Part shown: one piece after another, positions 31,872 through 42,269 of the stretch | Layout of the letters: each line of letters opens with the position of its first letter | Numbering within the stretch: the first letter of the stretch is position 1 | Assembly (NCBI GenBank): GCA_029532415.1 | Contig: JAQOTA010000053.1 | Location: 3,224,001 to 3,288,000 of the forward strand | DNA from: Marasmius tenuissimus | Lineage: Eukaryota > Basidiomycota > Agaricomycetes > Agaricales > Marasmiaceae | DNA: 64,000 nucleotides | Reading direction: 5' to 3' | Notes under the pieces: generated by a model | The model's input: the letters and a program-made list of their open reading frames with translations, nothing else | The model's database searches: none | What the model was told of the DNA's origin: nothing | Translations under genes and position numbers: made by a program

Positions 31872-34800
31872 ATGCCTAGGGCTATATCCGTAGCTGTGGA
31901 CTCGCCCGAGGTTTCTTGGGCAAGTCTTCATGTCCGTCTTCCTTGGTATACCTTCTTGTATACCCTCCCAATTCTCCCTCTCTATCCACTCCTTGCCTAT
32001 GCCTATTACTTCAAGTACGACCAGTGGTTGGTCAGTGAGGAGTGGACCTTCTTGGCTTGTGTTACTCTCGGTGCAGGTCATGCATTGAGCTTTTTAGTTA
32101 CTCGCTGGAGCGCTGGAGCAAAAGTCAGGATAGAAACGCGAAAGGTACGTGGCTGGTCACTACATGCTCTTAGATATGACGTTGAATGGTGCATACCCTA
32201 GGCTCGTAGTCTCCTAGAGGCCGACTGTATTCGAATTGTACCAGAAGTCCACCGTGGTACAGGAGAGATCGTCTCGTTGGTGAAGAAGAACCCAAGCGAC
32301 CCAACTTCATACACATTCAACTATCAGCGCGACACGTACAGCGTGTCTAGTGTCTCCCCTAGTCAAGATGAAATCTCCTTCACCAAGCTCCCCTACCCCT
32401 CTTCAGGAAAGCCACCACTCAGTAAATTCCTAAATCCCAGGACCCTCCCGGGTGTCAAGTCGCTTCGGTTTGGACTGACAACTCCGGAGGTCGAGGAACT
32501 CAAGGAATTGTATGGTCTCAACGAATTCAACATCCCAATTCCGTCGTTCAGTGAGCTCTTCTCTGAACATGCAACCGCACCGTTCTTCGTATTCCAGGTA
32601 ACTCAACTCATTTGTTATGCAACGATTCATTACTGAGACAGTATAGATCTTCTGCGTTGCCTTGTGGTGTTTAGACGAGTACTGGTACTACAGTCTGTTC
32701 ACACTGTTCATGCTGGTTGTCTTTGAGTGTACTGTTGTGTGGCAGGTAGGTCTACGCCCTTGTTCACAGGATTTGATGCTCACAGCTGTAACAGCGTGTG
32801 CGCTCCCTTACAGAATTCCGTACCATGGCTGTGACTCCCTATCCTATCAACACCTACCGTGATGGAAAATGGTCAAAAATCAGCAGCGACCAGCTTCTTC
32901 CTGGCGATGTCGTCAGTGTCACTCGGCAGGAGACACGTTCACACCAACCCCGCGAGAACCCCGCAGCCCAGAAACAGGACTCAAATGGATCGGCGAAGGA
33001 GCAGAAACCTCAGCAACAGCATCAGAGCGAAGAGACCACTGTTCCCGCGGATATCTTGCTCTTGCACGGACAATGCATCGTGAATGAGGCTATGCTATCA
33101 GGGGAGAGTACCCCACTTGTGAAGGAGGGTGCTGATCTGTTGATTGACGAGCAAGCACACGGAGTTGGTTTAGATGCCGACGGTGCCCACAAGGGAATTG
33201 TTGTCTTCAGCGGAACTAAAATCCTGCAGGCTGGCGGAAAAGCTAGTGGTACGTTTAGACAATCAATTTCTCAATGCAATGGCTGACTCACCACGTTAAA
33301 TAGCGTCTGACGGAATTCCTGAGCCCCCGCTCAAAACTCCCGACGGGGGTTGTCTCGGTGTGGTACTTCGCACAGGATTTGGAACTGCACAAGGACAGCT
33401 GGTCAGGACGATGATCTTCTCCACTGAGCGTGTTTCGGCCAACAATGTGGAATCATTCCTATTCATTGGTTTCCTCCTCATTTTCGCCATCGCTGCGAGC
33501 GCTTATGTTTGGATTAAGGGTAAGACTTCTTTATTATCAAGTTTTCGCTATTCTAATCCTCGAGGTTAAGGCATTGAGCGCGACCTGAAAAAGAGCAAAC
33601 TGCTATTAGATTGTGTGCTCATCGTCACCAGCGTAGTACCGCCAGAGCTTCCTATGGAGTTGTCATTGGCCGTTAACGCAAGTTTGGTAGCATTAAGCAA
33701 GTATGGTACGCGGATTCTACTCTCCTTTGGTTTCACGTTATTGAAAGAGCTCCCAAATAGCCATCTTTTGTACGGAACCTTTCAGAATTCCTTTTGCTGG
33801 ACGAGTAGACGTTTGTTGCTTCGACAAGACGGGAACCATAACTGCCGAGAATCTTGTTTTGGAAGGAGTTGTTGGTGTCAGGTGTGTATTGTTTCTGTAT
33901 GCCAGTTCCGTTCGGCTTATCTTGCCCTCCAAGCGATAAAAATCCCGAACAGCTGGTCAACGTGCGAGATGTTTCAAGGGAAACGACGTACTGTCTAGCT
34001 GCAGCCCACGCGCTGGTCCGTATCGACGATGGTACAATAGTTGGAGATCCCATGGAAAAGACTACCTTAGAAAACATGGAATGGGCAGTTGGAAAAGGTA
34101 GACTAACTATTTATTCACATTTTCGGCCGCTAAGACGCTGTTACAGGTGACACCATCGCTCCATTAAACCAGAGGGCCACCCACAGGGCCACTATCAACA
34201 TCAGAAGACGTTTCCAATTCAGTTCCGCGTTGAAGAGAATGTGCACCGTGTCATCATTACAGTCCGGAGGTATCAGCACTCTGGTCGCGGTGAAAGGCGC
34301 CCCCGAAACGATTAAGGGTATGCTGGCAGTTGTCCCGAGCGGTTACGATGATGTGTACAAGGGATACACTCGAAAGGGGAGCAGGGTGTTGGCACTGGCT
34401 ATGAAGGAGATGGAACCCATGAATGGCGAGCAGGTCAGCCTCGTGACACGCAGAATTTCTGAAAGTTGTTAACCTTCCCCCAGATCAACAAACTTCCAAG
34501 AGAAAAGTTTGAAAGTGGATTGAAGTTTGCGGGCTTCCTCGTCTTCCACTGCCCCCTCAAGGCGGACGCAATCGAGACCCTCAAGATGTTGGCAGATTCA
34601 TCGCACAGAGTATGTTAGATCTTCTCCACCTCGAGACGCTCCTAACGTTCCGTTCAGTGCATCATGATCACCGGAGACAACCCGTTAACTGCAGTCCACG
34701 TCGCAAAAACGGTAGAAATTGTCGACCGCGAAGTTTTGATTCTGGATCTGAAGGAGAACCCGGCTCATGAACGCGGTCAGCATTTATGAGCCTTTTCATT

Positions 34801-36608
34801 TTGGCACCATATTCATTTTTAATCTTCAGATCTCGTATGGCGGACTGTCGACGAACGCAAGATCATTCCCGTGGATCCCGCCGAACCTCTCGACGTGTCC
34901 TTGTTCAACGAGTACGACATTTGCATAACGGGTGCTGCTATGAAGCAGTTCGAGTCTCGCCCTGCCTGGAACGACCTCGTTCAAAACACTTGGGTGTATG
35001 CCCGTGTCTCGCCCTCTCAGAAGGAGTACATTCTTACAACGCTCAAATCGAACGGATATGTCACTCTCATGGCTGGTGACGGTACCAATGATGTGGGAGC
35101 ACTCAAACAAGCCCACATTGGTGTAGCACTGTTGGACGGTACACCCGAGGACCTTCAGAAGATTGCCGAACGACAGAAACAAGAGAGGATCAAGAGTGTT
35201 TACGAAAGTCAGCTGAAAATTTCCGCAAGATTCAATCAACCACCTCCACCGGTACCGGCAGCTATTGCCCATTTGTTCCCAGATGCCGTTCAAGCACAAC
35301 AGAGGGCTGCGGCTAATCAGTTGACCGCCAGACAAGCAAACCCTATGGAGAAGGCAGGTCCTCATTCGTTGTACGAGACGCAGTGACTGATCCTCACGCA
35401 CAAACAGTTCGACCTGACATCGATCACCGATAAGCTAGCTGACATGGATGGCGAACAAGATGTTCCAAAAATCAAGCTTGGGGACGCCTCTTGTGCCGCG
35501 CCTTTCACTTCCAAGTTATCCCATGTTGCCGCTGGTCAGTCTCGGTCTTGCAGTACACGCAATTGGATCTGACGCGTTTGTCCCTGTAGTCACCCATATA
35601 ATTCGTCAAGGACGTTGTACACTTGTGGCAACTATCCAGATGTACAAAATCTTGGCCTTGAACTGTCTCATCACTGCATATAGTTTGAGTGTCCAGTATC
35701 TCCAGGGTATCAAGTACGGCGACTATCAAGTCACCATCACCGGGATGTTGATGTCTGTATGCTTCCTCTGTATCTCCCGAGCAAAGGTAGACAGTCACTC
35801 TTTGCGCTGCAGGCGATAGAAACTGACCACCTGCGGCCCAGCCTGTTGAAAAACTGTCGAAAGAACGACCACTCGGGAACATTTTCAACTTCTACGTGCT
35901 CTTGTCTGTACTTTTCCAGTTCGCATTGCATATTGTCACACTCGTGTACATCACCAACTTGTCCGAAGTCTACGAACCGTAGGTCGTTTCGTCTTCGTTT
36001 TCTGATCCGAATGCTGACACTTGGTATCACCTTCCAGGCGAACAGGCCCTATTGATTTGGAGGCCAAGTTCGCTCCCAGTCTATTGAATACGGCGATTTA
36101 CCTCCTCGGTCTCCAACAGCAGGTGTCCACCTTTGCCATCAACTTCCAGGTAGCTAAGCCTTGCGTCCCTCGAAGTCATTCATCTCACAATTTTGGTTTG
36201 CAGGGCCGACCCTTCCGAGAGGGCATCCGCGAGAATCCTACTCTTTACTGGGGTCTCGTCGGTGCTAGCGCTGTTGCCCTTTCTGGGGCCACTGATTTCA
36301 TGCCAGAGATGAACAGATGGCTTCAAATCGTGGAAATGGCAGATGCGGTACGTTGTCCGTTCCTATCTACTACAATCACAGACACTTACGGCTCCCCACA
36401 GTTCAAGTTCAAACTCACCATGAGCATGATCATCGACTTTGCAGGCTGTTGGATCATCGAAAAGGGCTGCAAGTATCTCTTCGCGGATCTTGAGCCAAAA
36501 CCTATGATCACTAGAGGCCGCGAGCGAAGGGAAGCTCGTAGAGCGATAGAGGAACGCGAGCGCGCGACGGCCACAGATGCCTCTACAGGCGAAAAGAAGG
36601 TTCAGTGA
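31872..36608 (+). CDS. SPF1: P5A-type ATPase Spf1 (ER transmembrane-helix dislocase)
   Basis: ER P-type ATPase of the Spf1/ATP13A1 group, which removes mis-inserted tail-anchored or signal-anchor helices and supports ER homeostasis. About 1,250 residues with well over ten introns. The N-terminal helices ([19 protein letters not shown]) precede the actuator domain with the dephosphorylation motif [27 protein letters not shown] is the P5A hallmark in M4. [10 protein letters not shown] holds the phosphorylated Asp. Then come [10 protein letters not shown] (nucleotide domain), [35 protein letters not shown] and the C-terminal helices. The exon joining LSKY to AIFCTEPF uses a phase-1 GT-AG intron. 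A Gln/Ser/Lys-rich insert (about 35 residues) sits in the actuator domain before [11 protein letters not shown]. The C-terminus is charged and ends KKVQ. Confidence 0.95.
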
Positions 36609-37117
36609 AGTGGATACTGTTTGCTTACCTCCGGTATAATATGTATGATAAATTGAGCGTGGAAGGACCCACATATATTGGCTAATACTACATTGCCTTC
36701 TAGACTTTCCGTGTGCCAGAAATGGTTAGATGCTTCATATATCCCATGCCATGGTCCTCTGGACGACGTGTTTAGACCTGGGAATTACTTACAGCAGTCA
36801 CTGGATCCGCGCCATTTGGAAAGATTAGATTGCAAGTAAGCGAGTACTGGCGCTAATGAATCTCTTATTACTGGCGAATTATTTGAGCGCTGTCATGCCA
36901 TGAGGTATCAACGATTTAGAGTAGCACTCGGTTGTCAGCACAATAGTCAAAGGTACTGCCTTCAACTTGATGGGTTTGATCATGAACACGGAAACCGGAA
37001 GACTCCGTTCCAGTCGATCTTATATTATACAGCTCCTAAAAGCGTCGTGAGCGTCAACCTCTTGTTTCTCTCCCACCACCATCATCATCCCCTCCTTCCG
37101 CATTACTCATCATCGAA
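36609..37117. other. Intergenic region SPF1/YPK1
   Basis: About 510 bases between two plus-strand genes. A pyrimidine/CAT-rich run (caccaccatcatcatccc) precedes the kinase start. No gene seen. Confidence 0.5.
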
Positions 37118-39292
37118 ATGTCCTGGAAACTTGGCGTAAAAAGTAAGCCCTTCGTATTCTGAATGCTGTGAAAGTTATTCTGAAGAGTCCTCCTCACCGT
37201 AGAGGGCAAAGATGCGAAGGAGAACGGGTCTCGATCTGTTACACCAATACCCTCCTCGAGACCCACAACACCCAGACCACCAAATGGCGCTGACCAGTTT
37301 CGCTCGGGTATGCTGACTATTCGCATATTCTCAGGTATGTGCATCAGCCCCTCAACCTCGTCGTTGCGGTACTGAGATGTCGTTGTTTAGGCCGCGGACT
37401 CGCGCTTCCACCAGACGTCCCCATCCCAGATGTGATCCAAAGGGCATTAGAACAGCAACCTCCGTCTCGGCGGTCAACAAGCAATCGTGAAAGTATGCAG
37501 AGGCAGCGCTTCTGGTGGCTTCCTTACGTCGTGCTCGAGTTCGATAAGAACGAAATCCTGATCGATGCAATTGGTGGAGATTTGGGTAATCCAGTCTGGA
37601 ACTTCCGGGCCAATTTGTGAGTCAAGTTTAGGTTAGTCAGGCATCCAGAAAGACAGTTCTGACCTATTCACCGTAAAGCGACGTGTCTCGTACCTCCAAC
37701 ATTGCGGTATCTGCCTACCTCAGAACCGCCGCCGCCCAAGGTCCCGATGACATGGGAAACGATCTACTTCTGTCTCGCGTTGATTTAACTCCTATACTAG
37801 AGGGACACGTACGTGTTTCTAAGGAATCAGATTGATCCGTCAAACCTGATGTTCTCCTCTCCAGCATGCGACTGATCAATGGTACAATGCAACTGCGGGC
37901 GCTGGGTCCTTCCACCTGAAAATCGACTTCAAACCCACACGGAATGAAACTCTGACCATCGAAGCGTTCGATCTTTTGAAAGTCATCGGGAAAGGAAGCT
38001 TTGGCAAGGTCATGCAAGTTCGGAAGAAGGATACTCAGCGGATCTATGCTCTAAAAACCATTCGGAAGGCTCACATAGCGCAACGTCCTGGCGAGATCAC
38101 ACATATCCTGGCGGAGCGAACTGTCTTGGCTCTCGTCAACAATCCTTTTATCGTGCCGCTCAAGTTCTCATTCCAAAACCCCGATAAGCTTTATTTGGTC
38201 ATGTCGTTCGGTGAGTAAATGCTATACCGAGATAGCAGGGTTGCTTACAATGCCTCCTTAGTAAATGGGGGCGAACTATTCTATCATCTACAAAGAGAAG
38301 GAAAGTTCGACCAAGATCGGAGTCGATTTTACGCCGCAGAGCTCCTTATGGCCCTCGAGCATCTTCACGGATTCAATGTCGTTTACCGGTAAGGGCTCCC
38401 TCTTCCTGCTACTCCCCTGTTCTGACGACGTGCAGTGATCTCAAACCCGAAAATATTCTGCTGGATTATACTGGGCACATCGCGTTGTGCGATTTTGGTG
38501 CGGACACTCTACAGTTGCTTGCGGACGAAAATTTTTATCACGCTGATCAGGTTTATGCAAACTCAATATGTCTGAAACGGAGAAAACCAATAGTACGATC
38601 GTCCTTCGTTTTGCAGACGCCAATACTGTCATCATCATCAGCTTTCTGTGGAACGCCCGAATACATTGCACCCGAGCTCCTGGAGAGTCAAGGGTATACT
38701 AAAACCGTGGATTGGTGGACACTCGGTGTACTTTTATACGAGATGATGGTGGGTGGTTCATGACTGCCTGATCAGTTACGAATCCTTGACCGAGCCTGAC
38801 TTGCCAGACTGGGCTTCCGCCGTTTTACGACGAGAACGTGAACACGATGTACCAGCGAATCTTGACGGATCCCCTCAACTTCCCACCTGATATGTCGTCC
38901 GAGGCTAGAAGTGTGATGACGGGGTTGTTGCATCGAGACCCCACGAAGAGGTTGGGAGCCAATGGAGGGGAGGAGATCAAGAGGCACCCGTTCTTCGCAA
39001 AATATATTGACTGGAGTCGGTGCGTTGTCCTATGGTCTGGGTGTCCTGTTCTCGGCTGACAATGTTCTTTAGTCTGTTGGCGAAGGGATACGCTCCGCCA
39101 TTCAAACCCGCTGTGGAATCTGTTTTGGACGTCGCCAACTTCGATCCTGACTTCACGAACGAAGAAGCACAGGATTCGGTGGTCACCGATTCGGCGCTGT
39201 CGCAGACTGTTCAAGACCAGTTCCACGGATTCACCTACAACCCCGCCAACGAACATTTGAGCGAGAGCGTTAGCTATCCTAATGCTTTGTAG
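37118..39292 (+). CDS. YPK1: AGC kinase of the Ypk1/Gad8 (SGK) family
   Basis: Serine/threonine kinase acting downstream of TORC2 and Pdk1 in plasma-membrane lipid and stress control. About 520 residues from about ten exons. Exon 1 codes MSWKLGVK only. The N-terminal region ([15 protein letters not shown] ... [14 protein letters not shown]) looks like the C2-like domain of this family. Kinase landmarks: [20 protein letters not shown] (Gly loop), YALKTIRKA (Lys), [32 protein letters not shown] (DFG), [14 protein letters not shown] (activation-loop Thr) and [20 protein letters not shown]. The C-terminal tail contains FHGFTYNP, the hydrophobic motif with the TORC2-type Thr. The DFG and LCKLN residues lie on separate exons joined across an intron after GATTTTG. 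Confidence 0.94.
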
Positions 39293-39545
39293 GAGAGAGG
39301 CTGGTGTCATCCCCATGAGTTGTGCGACCTTTTGCTTCTGGGCTGTTTTTCTTACGTCGTTCTCTCATACCCATGTCTCCCAGTGTGTACTATAGATCAG
39401 TAACTTATGACGGACGGTGCTTGTCTACAACTATATTCGGAAAAGAAACGAGGCTTAGAGTAATCGTACACGACGTGAAAATGTATTGTACATGGAAGAG
39501 TAAATCCCAAAATATACCAAAATAGTAGGAGTGGAAAAAGGTCTA

Positions 39546-40635
39546 TCATGTTGCGTCCGCAGGTTTATCTTTCTTCTTCACGATCTTGACTCCCAGAAGA
39601 CCGGAAGCCTTCGGTTTGGATGCAGCGACAGGTTTCGTGGGGGGTGCAAGTCGTAAACCATGAGGTTCAGGGTTGGGTGGTGCGAGAACGGGAGGTTTGT
39701 TATTTGTTGGAGCGCGCGGCGGTTTAGCGTTTGGATCCATGGGCGGGGGTTTGGAAGGGAGAGACGGATGGGTCGGGAGTGAGGAGGATGTTGATGCAGA
39801 CGGCAACTCTTTGCTGGCCTCCATCTGTCTAAGTTTGGCTTCCATCATGGCAATCTTGTTGGACGTCCTGCGTGACTGTGTTCAAATGCGGGAATAGTAA
39901 TATAATTAGGCAAAGCTTACGGGTCATGATGCTTAGCGTTGTGTGCAGTTACGCCAGACTTTAGCAGGCTCAACGTGGTTGGTCGACCGCTGTCCATGAC
40001 ATTTTTGCGCAGACGTGAAGACGAAGCGCCGATATCTAAGGGGGCTTGCTGAGCAAATGTGACGACGAGTTTCCGACCGCGAAACAGTTTATCATGAGCT
40101 GAAGCTAGGGCCTTCTGTGCTTCCTAGAAATTCAAAGTGGTGGTAAGTTTCTGAACAATCCTGAGACCGTTTCAACCCCATCCCCGGGTGTTGGATGCTA
40201 TTGGTTTCCGATGATTGAATGCATCGAATATGCGGATACGGGACAAACATGGGAACCCGGGATGAGCGAGCTGAAGTGGCGTGATGTGGAAAGTAAAAAC
40301 TCACGTCTTTGTCGCCGTATTCAACGAAGGCATAACCACGCGGCTTCCCTTTGAGGGGACCAGACTTGTGGAACAGAAAGTCGAGTTTCGTGATCCTGCC
40401 GTATTTTGAAAAGAGCTGTAGAAGCGAGTACCTAGAACTTGTCAGACCAATTCTCGATGGATGAGTACATCACCACTCACTCGTCGACAGTGGGGTGAAG
40501 GTTTCCCACATAGATACGGTCGTTGAGTACCTGGCGAGAAGTAGATGAAACAGCTGAGGACGAAGAAACTTGAACTGGTTCTGGCGTCGAGTCCGATTTG
40601 GGGTAGGATATGAGATTGTCTGGATCTGAGCTCAT
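39546..40635 (-). CDS. RRM protein, RBM18-like
   Basis: Small RNA-binding protein with one RRM, about 250 residues in four or five exons. RNP motifs: RIYVGNLHP (RNP2) and KPRGYAFVEY (RNP1). Between them lies YSLLQLFSKYGRITKLDFLF then HKSGPLKGKPRG, closely matching the wording of animal RBM18. The C-terminal part includes SKPPPMDPNAKPPRAPT and PPVLAPPNPEPH, ending in a Lys-rich tail (KIVKKKDKPADAT). Its start codon at 40635 is about 200 bases from the divergent ERG3 start. The cellular role of RBM18 proteins is not well established. Confidence 0.85.
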
Positions 40636-40735
40636 GGCGGTTCTGGAGACAGCCTGGAGGCAAAGCCTAGTGGCCAGCCGGCAATTCCGGCCCATGTGCT
40701 GATTGATGATCTTATCTCCTTTTCCCACATTAAAA

Positions 40736-40745
40736 GTGGTGTGAT
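40736..40745 (-). promoter_or_regulatory. SRE-like element in the ERG3/RBM18 promoter
   Basis: Reads ATCACACCAC on the minus strand. This contains TCACNCCAC, a recognised form of the SREBP site. It lies about 92 bases before the ERG3 ATG. The match is short and two or so such strings are expected by chance in a window this size. Confidence 0.4.
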
Positions 40746-40836
40746 ATTATTTTATGTTGGCCGTTAAAAAAGACGCGCTTTATTTCTGGTTTCCTTACTT
40801 CCATCATCTCCTCGTCGTTTGCAACCCTAGCGCAAC

Positions 40837-42012
40837 ATGGATCTGGTTCTCGAAATCGCAGATGACTTGCTCCTCGATAAAGTTTGGGCAAAATTAGTCC
40901 CTCTCACCTCCATTGCCAACGGTACCGCGGCCATCCCTCTCCTCTCTTCGACATCTAAATGGTCTCAGCTCGTTTCCTACCTCCCTCATCCTCCTGTCAC
41001 TATTGAGGACACGCTCTACAGTGCAGCTTCTTCTTCCATTCAGCACGTCTCTGCATGGCCACGAACATACATCCCACGACAAATATTATCCCTGTCTGTG
41101 ATTACACTCCTCGGCATTCACGTCCTCTACTTCTTGTTTGCCGGCCTTTCCTACTACTACATCTTCAATCATGACATGATGCGCCACCCGCGCTTCTTAA
41201 AGAATCAGGTCAAGTTGGAGATCCAGTCATCCCTAAAGGCTTTCCCAGGGATCACTCTTCTTACCCTTCCCTTCTTCCAAGCGGAAGTAATGGGAAAGAC
41301 CAGACTCTACAACAACGTCGACGAGTATGGCTGGACATATCTTGTCTTCTCTGTCCTTCTGTGAGTTCATCTATTCTTGTGTTATTGTGGCTCGGAGTAC
41401 TGAACTACTTCAAGATACCTTGTGTTTACCGACTTCTGCATCTACTGGATTCACCGTTGGTTACACATTCCTTGGATCTACAAGACCTTCCACAAGCCCC
41501 ATCACAAATGGATTATCCCCACCCCTTTTGCCTCCCACGCGTTCCACTTTGTGGACGGATATGCACAATCCATCCCCTATCATGTCTTCATTCTCGTTTT
41601 CCCGATGCACCGAGTTCTTTATCTCGCTCTCTTCGTCGCTGTCAACTTCTGGAGTATATTCGTGAGTCCATTAACCCCTTTCCTCCATCTATCGATGCTG
41701 ACAAACCTGAAGATCCACGATTCGGATATGATCACTGGCCACCCTCTTGAAAATATCATCAACGGTCCAGCACACCACACACTGCATCATATCTACTTCA
41801 CCGTGAACTACGGTCAGGTAAGGAGCCTACCATCCTTTTCTCACTTCACCCATGAGCTAATCCTTCGCTTCCTTCAGTACTTCACATGGGCCGACCGTGC
41901 AGGAAAATCCTATCGCCACCCTGAAAGCTCTCTCGACCCTCTTTTGGAGGTCAAGATGAACGAGCGAAAAGCACGCGAAGAAGCCGAAGCTGAAGCAAAA
42001 AAGACGAGATAG
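40837..42012 (+). CDS. ERG3: Sterol C-5 desaturase (Erg3)
   Basis: ER di-iron desaturase that introduces the C5(6) double bond of ergosterol. About 350 residues from four exons. Three histidine boxes are present: HRWLH (in FCIYWIHRWLHIPWIYK), HKPHH, and HHTLHH (in NGPAHHTLHHIYFTVNYGQ). Hydrophobic helices include LSLSVITLLGIHVLYFLF and AFPGITLLTLPFF. The C-terminus is charged (EVKMNERKAREEAEAEAKK). All expected catalytic residues are present, so the enzyme looks functional. Expression may respond to sterols through the SRE-like site upstream. Confidence 0.96.
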
Positions 42013-42269
42013 AACAGGCTGGTTCCAATAATTGACTTATCACTATTTCGTATGCTCTGCCTGTACTTCTGCTCTATTATTTACTAAACATCGTACGATA
42101 ATTTCATAGTTTTCTTGGTATATCTGGAGGGAACAGGTTGCACATGCATATTTAGAAGCAATATAATCCATGCATGTTAGATTCCAAATGGTACACAACG
42201 TGCGTCCCGCGCTTTTGGAGTTAGCTCTAGTGAATGTCTATGTGATAGTCTAAGCGGGATGCAACCTGT

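Noticed and set aside
40489..40497. TCACCCCAC string near the RBM18 RRM
   Set aside because: It is created by codons for His-Pro-Thr in an exon, so it is not good evidence for an SREBP site; it does show the chance rate of the motif.
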